Positions 31,690-42,230 of a stretch of 64,000 nucleotides of DNA are shown here, piece by piece. The position numbers and the translations under genes are program-made. The notes beneath the pieces are model-generated. The model had not been told where the DNA came from. It saw only the letters and a program-made list of their open reading frames with translations, and searched no databases. Origin of the DNA: Alitta virens (Eukaryota > Annelida > Polychaeta > Phyllodocida > Nereididae); NCBI GenBank assembly GCA_932294295.1, contig OW028577.1, forward strand, positions 5,607,501 to 5,671,500. The letters are read 5' to 3'. The first letter of the stretch is position 1, and every line of letters begins with the position of its first letter.

Positions 31690-32159
31690 AAAAACTTCTA
31701 AGCAGCTTTTGTGATCAGCAAAAACAGCACAATAACAGAAGTATGGAATAACAGAAGCAATCACGTCACTTTATAACATAGTGGGAGAATTTTTCTCATT
31801 GCATTGAAAATTATCATTTCATTTCCTCAGCACAAATTCCTCCATTTCGAACCACAAAAAGAGAAAGACCAGGTGGTGCAGTCAGTGTTCTGTTGCATGT
31901 TATATCTTATGAGAACACGGCAATCATAAACTACATTTGAAGGAATTGCACCACCACCAGTTGTTGGTGAAGTACTAATCATTACAGAAAGTCTTGCTCA
32001 GCAAAGTTATGGTAGAATAAGTCGTATCTTAATATATGAATTAATATGAGTTGAAAACCGGATTGATAATATATTCGCCCACAAGATCAATAATTATCTG
32101 TCATGTTTGTTTTATCGTTTGCAATACAATTGTCGCATCAGCAATTGTTTCAGATATTA
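31690..32159. other. Unassigned non-coding stretch
   Basis: No gene, RNA or recognised repeat. Confidence 0.3.
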
Positions 32160-32420
32160 AAAATGACACTTTTTATAATTTTCTCTGAATCAATCAGCTA
32201 TTGAAGAAAATGTTTTTAAAGTGCGTTAAAAGTAGAAGAGGCAGAGACTAAAACATCTTCAAAGTGACAAATTTTGGCATCAAAGTGTGTGTCTCTTGTA
32301 ATTATAAGATGAAAGACTCAGTTAATTAATAAATACAAACTGAAATTCGTTTATCTTCTGCTGAGGTCACGTCAATGACAGAGGTCATGTCTCCATCTTA
32401 ATTAAGACTTGTACTAATAG
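32160..32420. repeat. Diverged long block, copy B, part d
   Basis: Weakly matches 9,670-9,900 of copy C around AAAGTGTGTGTCTC and GATGAAAG. Offered because its position continues the shared order. Confidence 0.3.
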
Positions 32421-32984
32421 GATGACAGCATTGTACAAAATAAAGTTTTTCATGGAAAATACCAGAATACTTGCTCAGCTACCATAGTCTTTTTTATGAA
32501 ATCATTTTCCCTCTCCTAAAGATGTTCCCTTGCAAGATGGCAAACACACACATGCACTTATCATTGCATCAGTGTAATCACAAGAAGTTGCACTGCAGGT
32601 CTTTATTGAGAATGACTCTATTCCATTGTGAGGTAAATGTTTATTATTTGTATATTATGTCCAGTTTCTGGCAGTGATAACTTAGGAAACTATTCGGATC
32701 AAACACATTTAATGAGTACCCGTGTATAAGGCATTTCCAAAGCATGGGTAATTTATTAGCTGTCAAGAGTTCAACATGTTTCCACAAAATGACAAGATAT
32801 AGTTATGACTAGTTAGTCATACAAGCTAACTTATCTTCAGACCATTGAGACTATTCAAAACATCCCAAAAGACTGGAAAGAAATCCAAACTGTCCTTTGG
32901 TTCTGAATTATGTGAATTCTGGCACAATGATGCATCATAGGACAATAAGGCAGGTACTTTCTGACTTAGTCATGAAAATTGATG

Positions 32985-33115
32985 GCAATATCGACCCCAA
33001 GGTGAAGGTTATCAGACCCTAAAGGCATAGACAAGATGCCTTTCTGGCCCCTATTAAGTTACAAATGCTGTCTTGTCACATGGATTTTATGAGCCACTCA
33101 AGGCATAAAAAAATT
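32985..33115 (+). repeat. Second diverged block, copy 1
   Basis: CCAAGGTGAAGGTTATCAGA, AAGGCATAGACAAG, CTGGCCCCTATTA and CTTGTCACATGGATTTTATGA match 42,025-42,120 and 47,338-47,430 in order and orientation. No coding signal. Confidence 0.55.
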
Positions 33116-33250
33116 GCCCTTAGAATAGTTCAGGTCGAATTTAAAAGCTATCTGTGCAGAGATTATATGACAGTATGCTACCCTTAGTATGGTTAAGACA
33201 TCATTGGAGTTGTTTTTAGGCAGTAAATTTGGTACATGGTCAGTGTAAGT

Positions 33251-33405
33251 GTGTGCAGCCATGGTCTAGTGATTAAGATGTGCTTCTGCTAATCATGAGG
33301 CAGCGGGTTCGAACTCCTACCATGAGGAGTTGGGCAGATTACCCTACAATCACTGCCTCATGTGATGTAGACCCAAAACATTTATTTACAGTCATATCTA
33401 CGAAA
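33251..33405 (+). mobile_element. SINE-3 (tRNA-derived), plus strand
   Basis: GCCATGGTCTAGTGATTAAG (A-box region) and GCGGGTTCGAACTCC (B box) lie about 45 bases apart as in a tRNA. The acceptor and anticodon stems do not close well, so it is not a working tRNA. A short non-tRNA body follows to about 33,405. Only one copy was noticed. Confidence 0.6.
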
Positions 33406-33419
33406 CTTAAAGCTCCACT

Positions 33420-34340
33420 GTCTGTTAAAATTACTATTTACTAAAACTTCATCAAATTAATGAAAATCACCTTATTTTATCAAGGAACACTAAATATGTG
33501 TAAGCTAATGAATCTAGCAGACATTAATTACAAAAAATAAGTGACATCATCGCCCCTTGTTGAGTATTGTGACGTCATATTGGATTTTTTTATGGCATTA
33601 AAAATTAAATACTAGGTGAAGTTAATTTATTTTATAGAGAGATAGTGAACCCAGCCAGGCTCTGGATGGTAGGTAATCAGTATTAAGAAGACAATGAAGT
33701 GAATGCAATAGATTTTGGCCACTGTCATATTGAGTGACAATCCATCTTTAAGCATAAAAATATGGTAATCCCATATATTATCAATGACATATCATGAAAA
33801 CCTCACATTTACCAGATTTCTTGAGCCAGAATTATAAAACTACAAATGTATGTCAAGTATTATATCAAACACTTTCATAAAACTAATTGCATTTGGAAAG
33901 CTATAAAATGTGCATTGTAAGAGCCTTATTTTTAACATTAACGCCCGTTTTCTAGATTTTTATAGCACTGTGTCACACAATTCCATCCAAAATAATTTCC
34001 AAAGTGAATTTGCTTTAGTTCTTTTTAGTTTTTTTTCTATTACAATTTCAAATACTAACTTAAACTAACATTACTGGAGGTTCCCATACCATCGGTGTGA
34101 TGACATATTACAAGATGAAGACATGAACCCTGTGAGTTCAGCCTATGCGAAGACCTCACCATTAAGACCACCTTCGATGAAAAAAAAATTAAATAAACGA
34201 ACAAAAAGTACAATTTGGCTGTACTTAAGTCTATTGTTCATGATGAATACAAATTCAAATTTAAACTCAGACTTTCATGATATGTATAATGAAAATATAT
34301 TGCTAAATTAGGACACTGTTATGTAAAATACCGCAACCAT
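33420..34340. other. Unassigned non-coding stretch
   Basis: No gene or recognised repeat family. The 62-codon frame at 34,123 is low in complexity. Confidence 0.3.
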
Positions 34341-34344
34341 GTAG

Positions 34345-34440
34345 GTGTGTAAGATGGTGTGGACTCCAGGCCTTATCTCATCATTACGTCTGCCGCTGGC
34401 ATGGCAGTTGGTCATAGAAGTTGATTCAGCTGCAGCCTTA
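34345..34440 (+). mobile_element. SINE-2 fragment, plus strand
   Basis: GGTGTGGACTCCAGGCCTTA, CTCATCATTACGTCTGCC and GGTCATA are the reverse of the stretch at 9,065-9,125. Head and tail are missing. Confidence 0.6.
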
Positions 34441-35049
34441 GTTTGCACTGGGACAATATAATACAAGCCAATCAGGTAAATTGTTATAATTATGGTATGA
34501 GTAAGTCAGCTGCTAAACCACAGGTCTGAGATGGATCATCTAATTAGCTAATTGGTTCAGTCAAGAATCCTCTTTCTTTTCCAAGAACTCTGTGCCTCAA
34601 AATTCTGGGTTAGTGCATCTTCTGTTTCATAGTATGGAATATGGAACGGAAGGTCGTTGACCTGTCACATTTTGTGTGTGACTTGATTTTGATTCATGAG
34701 CAGGCAGGAAATGTATTGCAGCTATGAATACTAAATCACACGGAAGGCAACAGCAATGAGGACATTCTTTTGGAGCACATTACTCACAAATGAGACACAG
34801 GATACCATCTTTATTGACTATGCAATGCTGTTGCACAAAACGTGAAACCACCATGAATATTCGAATATTTCATGCTGTTGGTACAGTAATATTATTTAGT
34901 GCAATGGAAAAAGATAATTCAGAAGCAATCATCACTTCATTTGTTTACAATATGAGAAAGGCAACTATTGTACTGATATTCAGTGTCGAAGAATATATTC
35001 AGTATCAAAGGAGAGCAGAGTTAGTGTACCTAATTCCGTGAGGACCTAA
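34441..35049. other. Unassigned non-coding stretch
   Basis: No gene or repeat recognised. An 83-codon plus-strand frame at 34,790 shows no domain and no splice signal. Confidence 0.3.
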
Positions 35050-35051
35050 TA

Positions 35052-35367
35052 GAGTCGTTTCACTGTGCAGCCCTGAATTCAGCAGGACACACGTCTTTCC
35101 TCTCCTCTTATTACTCATTTTGCTTTTCAGACACAGTAGGTAATAACTAACTGATTCCATAAATATAACATTCTCAGAAAATAACAAACATCAACTAAAT
35201 GAAAAAGTGTCAAATATACATTAAAATGCACTAAAAATACTGCTGCTAGGATGCACTTTGCTCTAGCCAATCAGAGTCAAGGGCGATAACTTCTTCAGCC
35301 AATAGAATTGCAGTATTCTGTCGTAGCCACCTGGTGGAAATACAGAGAACCTTCCGTAAAAATCCAC
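35052..35367 (-). mobile_element. MITE family T, copy 2, minus strand
   Basis: Same family as 29,558 in reverse: starts GAGTCGTTTCACTG after TA, ends AAAATCCAC before TA at 35,368-35,369. It contains the reversed ATTGGCTGAA-type words and TACATTAAAATGCACTAAAA. Confidence 0.88.
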
Positions 35368-35369
35368 TA

Positions 35370-37373
35370 TTCCGTGAAAACCTGCTACATTTATCCATGG
35401 AGACAAGAGTAGAAGGAGTGGAAAGCCGGCACGTTCAAAGGTTCAGTCAGTGTCTCAGATGAGTTTTGAAAGATCTGACAAATTTCACGTTATCTTGTTT
35501 ATCACCCCTTTTATTACCACAAATCACCCCCTAAATGACCGTCGCATACCTCACTGTGGCACTGAGACGGTCATTATACACCCTTGTTGCAGTGACCTTG
35601 TTGTGAAAAACCTCTTTTCTTTCATGTAATCATAGAGTTTGCTGTATTACGTATCAAAAGATTTAATTCATATACCCTTATATTTCAATCATATTTACAT
35701 ATGACTAAAAACTTTACAAATTTAAATGGTCAAGATCTAATAATAATTGTGCATTATTACACATCAACTCCAATGAAATACCTTGAATTATGCATCTATT
35801 TATTAATGCTGTTTAGTCCTAAAAGTTAATATTAATTTTGGTATTATAAAAATTAACCTAACATGCTTTACTATTCATATATATATACTTTGAAAATATA
35901 TCAAAATGAGGCCTTTCTCTTTCTTTCTTATAATATTACATGCATTGAGTCAGTAATTTCATTAATAGTTGTTTTTTATTTTCTGTGATTGGCATATATA
36001 CATAATTTTTACACCATTTGCTAAAATTTATAGTTAAATAATGTCATTTTCACTTCTAAATGCCTTGACAACATGAAAAAGTCTTATGCATTCTTGTGCC
36101 ATTACCATTGATAGAGGGGCGTCAGTTTTCATTAAAAACAACAAATTTCGCACCATTTCGCACTTATGAGTTATATGTTGTTTGGATTGTTGTTGTTTTA
36201 TCTTTTAAACTATCCAAAGGACAGCTTCGCCAGAGTCGTCCCATAGAAGTTATGAGAATGTAAACAACAACTGTTTTTTTTCTCACTGAAATGCGACTTT
36301 TTAGCTAAATAATTGTGTAACTTAGCATAGAATTGTCATTTTTTCACGAGTAAAAATCCTAAAATAATCCTCAAATGCAGAGGAGTTTAACTAAAAGATT
36401 CAACATTAGGAAGAAATAGTTGTTTATATTTTGATGCATGGCATGGAGAGGGGGTGTTCTAGCAGAAATCAAAGAGAGGCCAGGGAACCCCTTTCCCTCT
36501 CCGAGACACTGATTGGATGAAAGGCATGCCGACAACTATAAAACTGCCAATTAAAGTTGGGGGTAAAACCGCCAAAATTGAAGAAACATAGGAAATCCAA
36601 TGCTATTCTAGGGGAGTTAATAAGCAGAAAGCCATAAAATTAGTTATGGGGTGTGACGAAAAAGGGTTTCCACTCCTTCAACTGCTTGTATTTAATGTTT
36701 GACTGCCATTGCGTCACTATATATCAATTTAGATCACATTTGTTTTATGTATTGCCTTGAACAGCAGTTTTTTTACTGGGGTTGAGGGTAATCACATAAT
36801 TAGGACCATCGTGGAATTAGACACACCTACTCTAGATCCTTGCCAAGATTGCCGTAAATACCCTCAAGCATTGAAAAGAGCATCAAATCAATAAAAAGAT
36901 GAATCAACATAAATACTGGGAGCTCTTTACTTTTCTTGACTTGCAGAATTCCCTTTTACTCCTCTTCAAAGACTGCTACTGACTTTGTCAATCGTTCTGG
37001 CTTCTGTTTTATACATTCTCAACACCTTAAAAAGTCCCTGATTTTATCTTATTAAATAGTTTGGTAGAATTTTTTGTTATTTCTTCGGCAATGAACCTTT
37101 CAAAAATTATTTTCAAAAAGGCCAGACTGGTATCCAGTCATCTCATTAATCTATAACTCCCATCAAATAGAAATATCCAACTCACTCTGTGTACAGGTCC
37201 CCTGCCCACGCCATCTTATTCACTTTAATCATTCAGAGCAACTCACCAAATGTCTCGCACAACTAACCCAGACAGTTTGGACCTATGGTCATCAATTAAA
37301 AGTTGCTTAGAATTGTTCAAGGAATACAAAACTGATATTATACGCTCTTTGCAAAGCAATCTAGAGCAGTGAA
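35370..37373. other. Unassigned 2-kb stretch
   Basis: No gene or firm repeat. The word GAAGGAGTGGAAA at 35,413 recurs inverted at about 36,666-36,678, which could be short terminal repeats of a 1.27-kb element, but no matching target duplication is visible. AT-rich, with no open frames of note. Confidence 0.3.
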
Positions 37374-37375
37374 TA

Positions 37376-37686
37376 GTGGATTTTCACGGAAAGTTCTCTG
37401 TATTTCCACCAGGTGGCTAAAACAGAATACTGTAATTCTATTGCTTGAAAAAGTTCCCGCCCTTGGTTGTGATTGGCTGAAGCAAAGTGCATCCAAGCAG
37501 CAGTATTTTTAGTGCATTTTAATGTATATTTGACACTTTATCATTTAGTTAATGTCTGTTATTTCCCAGAGAAATTATATTTATGGAATCAGTTAGTTAT
37601 TACCTACTGTGTCTGAAAAGCAAAATTAGTACTGAGAAGAGAGACTTATGTCTTGCTGAATTCAGGGCTGTTCAGTGAAAAGACTC
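37376..37686 (+). mobile_element. MITE family T, copy 3
   Basis: GTGGATTTTCACGGAAAG to GTGAAAAGACTC, flanked by TA at 37,374-37,375 and 37,687-37,688. Family body as in the copy at 29,558, with small changes. Confidence 0.9.
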
Positions 37687-37688
37687 TA

Positions 37689-38524
37689 ATTGTGCGACCG
37701 GCAATACGTTGTAGTGCGTATCGATACCCTGAATGTAGGTTTCCAGGGACCCTGAAGATTCAAGGGTCCCGAGCAGAGACAGCAACTCACTGATGTGTTT
37801 GTTGTTAGCCAGAGTAATGCTTGGTACATCCAGTTAGCTAACTTACCAAAACGGCATTAACCAGAACAAAGAAAGTTGATACAAAGAATCAGATGTCATT
37901 AACAGGCAAATTATAGAAAAACAACCAGTATTCCATTTGTCTGACAGACCTATTGTTATCTTATATTTTTTTATTTAGCTAAATTCATGGAGAGATATGA
38001 GTAAAGAAGAGTACCTTTTCTACGAGTAATAGACTATGACATGTGTCGAATTCCTGTCGGATTCAGCACAAAAATACATTGTCTTGAATTTCAGACTTTC
38101 AGATAAATTGGCTTCATTTTTAGCATCCTGAAAACTGTTATATTTTCTTTTTAATTTTTTGTTTGGTATTATGATAACATAGAAGTGCAATCATTTCAAT
38201 GATGATACTTTACGATACAGTTTTCGTGAAATAATTAGCCTTTTAATTTAGTATGCATGAGCAATTTACTTTATCATAGAAATTTAACTGACAAGTGCAT
38301 CAATTCATATTCGGTGCTATTCTCCTGAGGTCATCCTACGCATTCCAGTGTTAGTAAACAACAGGATATTGCATGAAATACAGCAGTTAATTCTTTGCAG
38401 TTTGACAATACCACTGGTATGCTTTCATCTTACATTGCAGCTAATTAAGCCTCAAAATTCAAGAAATTCAGCTCTGTTGTGATAAACAACATTATTACGA
38501 TTAGGAGAACAATGTCTATTTTCT
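37689..38524. other. Unassigned non-coding stretch
   Basis: No gene or recognised repeat. The word CCAGGGACCCTGAAGATTCA at about 37,752, with AGGGTCCCGAG after it, is a small local palindrome. Confidence 0.3.
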
Positions 38525-38539
38525 TCTTTTATTCTTTGG

Positions 38540-38737
38540 ATGGAGGTGGGGGCCTAGGTCAGAGGTAGCGCTCTGGGCTTCCAACCGCTGGGTCCCTGGT
38601 TCGATTCCTGGTCGAGCCTAAGTTGGATGGCTGTTTCATCCTTCGTCTCATTGCCATGGTCTCTGCCTGTCCTAATTAGCCCAACTGGTGCAGAAATACA
38701 GGACGTAAAGCCCTAATCACCCCACCCCAACCACCAC
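38540..38737 (+). mobile_element. SINE-1, full length, 15-bp target duplication
   Basis: The head GGGGGCCTAGGTCAGAGGTA, an anticodon arm with CTTCCAACC (a tRNA-Gly UCC-like loop), and the B box GGTTCGATTCC are followed by the family body and a CACCCCACCCCAACCACC tail. TCTTTTATTCTTTGG flanks it at 38,525-38,539 and 38,738-38,752, a perfect duplication. Confidence 0.96.
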
Positions 38738-38989
38738 TCTTTTATTCTTTGGCATTCCTTAGGCATCTCCAGTGTTGTGGTGTATGTACCCGTCAGCCAA
38801 GTTCCAATGAATGCCAAATCCTTTTTGTTTTCAAAAGGTTATGAAGACCGTGAAAAATCCCCTTAAGGGCTCCAACAAACTTTCAAAATAATTCTTCTAA
38901 GGTTACTAAAGTACAATATTCTAACTTCCGGGAATTCCTACCTGGAAGATTTTAACTTTGTGCAGGCCAACCTGAAATGTTTATTTGAT

Positions 38990-39309
38990 AGGTTCCCACT
39001 CTGTGTTCCGAAGGGTGTTGCTCCGACGGGCGTTGTTCCAATCGGCGTTGCTCCGAAAACAAAAAACATTTCCGATTTTCGGAGCAAAGCCCTTCGGAAT
39101 ATAGTGTCTTTACTCATTATTCCGAAGGGTCTTGCTCCGAAATTTGGATTTTTATTTTGTTTTTTCGCAGCAACGCCCTTGGGAAGAACGCCGGTCGGAA
39201 CAATGCCCTTCGGAACATAGCCTGTATAGCAGCCACCCAATATTCGGAGCATAGCCCTTCGGAATGTGGTCCCTCAGAATATAGCCCTTCGGAATATAGA
39301 GTGGACCCT
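38990..39309. mobile_element. Fold-back element built of TTCCGAAGGG words
   Basis: The outer left end GGTTCCCACTCTGTGTTCCG is answered inverted by the right end (reverse complement AGGGTCCACTCTATATTCCG). Inside, TTCCGAAGGG or its reverse appears about six times, alternating with TTGCTCCGA, GGGCGTTGTTCC and ATAGCCC words. A second inverted pair joins 39,005-39,040 with 39,181-39,215. The overlapping plus and minus frames of 104, 86 and 74 codons come from this palindromic build. Non-autonomous and of unknown superfamily; a TA may precede the left end but the right flank does not match. Confidence 0.75.
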
Positions 39310-39369
39310 GCTAAATACTTACAGCATCACATAAGTAAACTTCCAAATCAAGGTGCACAAAGGTCTTGG

Positions 39370-39480
39370 ACATTATCGTGACAATGCAGCGAGCTCGACA
39401 ACAATGAATGCAATTTATGACATGACTGACTCGTGTTGTGCGATCGTGAATGATTCGTTTTCTCTGCAGCTAGCTTTTAA
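39370..39480 (+). repeat. Second diverged block, leading part, copy 1
   Basis: GACAATGCAGCGAGCTCGAC, AACAATGAATGC and CATGACTGACTCGTGTTGTG resemble 47,083-47,160 (GACGATGCAGCAATGTGC, AACAATGAAAGC, TGATTGACTCATGTCGTATG). The next matching part follows at 42,025 here and at 47,338 there, in the same order. Confidence 0.45.
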
Positions 39481-39926
39481 TCCTTATTCTCTTATTACAC
39501 GGTTCCTATCATGTAAAACCCTCAGATCTTGAGTTATTGGGAGCATGATAATAATAATTATTATATTGTTTCCCCAAAAACGCCATTTCTTATCATGGGT
39601 ATTTTTGTTCATACCTCAAATATTTCAATTGAAAACAAGAACTGAAAAAAAGATGTTGTGTGTCTTACTCAGAGTTACTAGATGATAGTTGTAAGGGATT
39701 GGCAATACAATAAGATATAATGTACGCAATATCAGACAATATCACAATACAGCATATTTGCTAATTAGTTCCAGTTATTGAGTCTGCTGAAGAAAACAGA
39801 ATAAAATCACAGATAATGGACAAGACATAATCTATGGTTACAATATATGCAATTTTGAAAAGACACATTTTTCATTTTTATTATAGTGACTTATAGTTAC
39901 ATAAACACTCTTCGAATACTCTTATA

Positions 39927-40861
39927 CAGGGTGCGGCCTAAAAACTTGCACTGGGCATCTCTTTCGGGATAGCTCTAGGTTACTCAAATGCTTATGAGGT
40001 CTTTTAAAGTTTTGCCACATTTAGTCAGGGGTATAAGCAATTGGTCAATGTAATATTTTTGATCTTGTAATGTCAGAAAATATCAGTGTTGGAATTATTG
40101 AGAGGGTGCATGCTGCAAGGCTTGTTCTGAGAAACACACATCACAGAAGTCAGACTTCTGTCTGCTTGCATGGTGTCTCTAGTTGCAGAAAAGTTTACAA
40201 ATAAGATAATTCCCAGCAACTACACCTCTGAAGCCACAGAAAATAAAATATTTGCGGAGAATCCTCATTCAGTGTTTTCTATACATGCATATATGTATTA
40301 TGGTATTGGATGATAAACAGGTTGGTTTCAGTTTTGATCCAGCAAGGTCCGAAAATTAAAACAGATATATAATGGTATTCCAGAGGGACCTTTTGAATCT
40401 ACATCTAATCTGGTAAACTCACATGATTTTTAAGGAGATGGGCCAATTAATAAAACAGAAAAGACAGAAAATTGATCAGAATCCAAAATGGCACTTTCCA
40501 CTTCAAAGGTGTCAATGGTCTACCTTCTTATAAAAAATTAATCTATTTGCCCTATTTTTGGTGGCAAAGGTCAAGAAAGGTGTCTGTAACACATCTGTAT
40601 GATCAGTGACATAATCTTATGCTTGTATTGCAAAGGCCAAGGTGAAAATGACCCGAAGGTGTGATAAGTGTGCATGTGCTATATTTAGATCCATATCATC
40701 AATAATTTGTGAGGAAACAAGAAAAATTATTAGTCAAGATAATTTAGGAGTATAATTACTTTTGTGCATATGATTGCAGCTGCATGTGATCACTGTCAAT
40801 TGCGGTAAAAAAAAAAAGAGGTAGCAGTAGCTGCTGGTGCAAGTTTTTATGCCGCACCCTG
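39927..40861. mobile_element. 935-bp mariner-like element, 25-bp TIRs
   Basis: CAGGGTGCGGCCTAAAAACT with TGCAC at left and its inverse (CAGGGTGCGGCATAAAAACT, TGCAC) at right match at 24 of 25 positions and lie between TA at 39,925-39,926 and 40,862-40,863. CAGGGTG starts and TA targets are typical of Tc1/mariner. The length is near that of small mariners, but no frame over about 45 codons lies inside and no DDD/DDE pattern is visible. It is either a decayed transposase copy or a non-autonomous derivative. An A run at 40,807-40,817 precedes the right end. Confidence 0.85.
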
Positions 40862-41040
40862 TATATCATTTTAAGACATTTTGAATGAGGCGGAAAAAAT
40901 TGCATCGAATACCATTCGTATAATCGCTCAAGAACATCTACATTAGCAAACTGGTATTATATCTTATCAATCAATCAGTCAATCAATCATCTGTTAAATC
41001 TGATATAACTCTAAAATAGGTAAGGGGTCTTCCCCAGATA

Positions 41041-41122
41041 GCATTCCAAATCATATCGACGTCGGCGCGATGTAGGCGATGTCAAAACGATGTAGAAACG
41101 ACGCTGGCCCGAATTTGAATGC
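41041..41122. mobile_element. 82-bp TA-flanked mini-MITE, copy 1
   Basis: GCATTCCAAAT to AATTTGAATGC between TA and TA. The interior has GACGTCGGCGCGATGTAGGC and GATGTCAAAACGATGTAG, a GATGT-repeated core. A second copy lies 407 bp downstream. Confidence 0.8.
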
Positions 41123-41341
41123 TACCGGGGACGCAGCAGGTCAAAAATGATGACTAAGGGTATTTGGACAAAATTTTTAATTATAAAACCACCATAGAAA
41201 TAAAACTTAAAAGTGAACCACAATTCCATATAGTACTATACATTTTTTTTCCATTTCTAAGAATGCTTGTATTGAATGCTATACCAGAAATGAAAGGGTT
41301 ATTTTTTGCCTCGTTCAGAATTAAGGGAAATGAGCTGCACT

Positions 41342-41447
41342 AGTGGGTGCCTTGGCTGGTGGTTGGAGAGTTAACCTTCTGAAAAGGTTCTGGGTTCAAA
41401 TTCCAAGCATGAAATGGAGGAATTGTGTAGATCCTCAAACCCATATA
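41342..41447 (+). mobile_element. tRNA-like SINE head, plus strand
   Basis: CCTTGGCTGGTGGTTGGAGA (A-box region) and TCTGGGTTCAAATTCC (B box), with the pairing AACCT/AGGTT between. No long body follows; the mini-MITE lies immediately downstream. The 82-codon minus-strand frame is a shadow of both. Confidence 0.55.
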
Positions 41448-41549
41448 GCATTCCAAAGCGTGTCAACATCGGCGCGATGTGGGCGATGTTAATACGATGT
41501 TGTAACGACAGTGGCCTCATAGAAACGATACCGGGCCAATTTGGAATGC
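41448..41549. mobile_element. 102-bp TA-flanked mini-MITE, copy 2
   Basis: GCATTCCAAAG to TTTGGAATGC between TA at 41,446-41,447 and 41,550-41,551. It shares ATCGGCGCGATGTGGGCGAT and ACGATGTTGTAACGAC with copy 1. The ends are better preserved than in copy 1. Confidence 0.85.
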
Positions 41550-41768
41550 TACCTCGGAACCACTGCTTTACTCCACTCAGTTTGTAAAGCAATTGTAGAG
41601 TGCTTAGCCTGACGTGCACGCTAACTATGGCAGCTCAGTTGTTTTTTTCCCTTCACAGTTGAGAAAGACTAATGGTTGAACAAGCCTGTCAACTGTTTAT
41701 CTGTACAGTTGTTTGAGGCTATCAACCTCACATTCACATTTATGTCTGCTCTGACAACAGTGACAGGA

Positions 41769-41954
41769 TGGTAGGTGGGTGATTAGGGCTTTACGTCCTG
41801 TATTTCTGCACCTGATGGGCTAATTAGGACAGGTAGGGACCATGGCAATGAGACGAAGGATGAAACAGCCATCCAACATAGGCTCGACCAGGAATTGAAC
41901 CCGGGCCCAGTGGTTGGAAGCCCAGCGCGCTACCACTGAGCTAGGCCCCCACCC
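41769..41954 (-). mobile_element. SINE-1, full length, minus strand
   Basis: Complete reversed copy: GATTAGGGCTTTACGTCCTG at left to the reversed tRNA head CTACCACTGAGCTAGGCCCC at right. Flanks CAACAGTGACAGGA (41,755-41,768) and CAACAGTGACCGGA (41,955-41,968) match at 13 of 14 positions, a target duplication. Confidence 0.93.
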
Positions 41955-42024
41955 CAACAGTGACCGGACAATGGTGAAGAAAAATTATAAGTAGGATCAG
42001 AAATAGTCATGAGAACCTCAAGCT

Positions 42025-42230
42025 GGTGATTATTCTTCTAGAAAGGCGTAAGACAAGGGCTCTCTCTGGCCCCCTCCCTATTATTGTTGGCATATTGCGC
42101 TTGTCACTTGAGTTTTATGATCCATTAACACCTTTGCAAGAACACTCTATTTCCACTTGCACAACATAATGTTTACCATGAATCAAATAAACAGCATATG
42201 GTGAGTGTATTAAAATTAATAGTCCAATTT
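42025..42230 (+). repeat. Second diverged block, copy 2
   Basis: TTATTCTTCTAGAAAGGCGT, AAGACAAGGGCTCTCTCTGG, CTTGTCACTTGAGTTTTATGA match 32,996-33,090 and 47,350-47,435. Confidence 0.55.

Noticed and set aside
35413..36678. 1.27-kb transposon bounded by GAAGGAGTGGAAA inverted words
   Set aside because: The inverted word is only 13 bp and no target duplication is visible. Left as an unassigned stretch.
38938..39381. 104-, 86- and 74-codon frames on both strands
   Set aside because: The palindromic fold-back element yields similar peptides (GVAPTGV types) on both strands; not genes.
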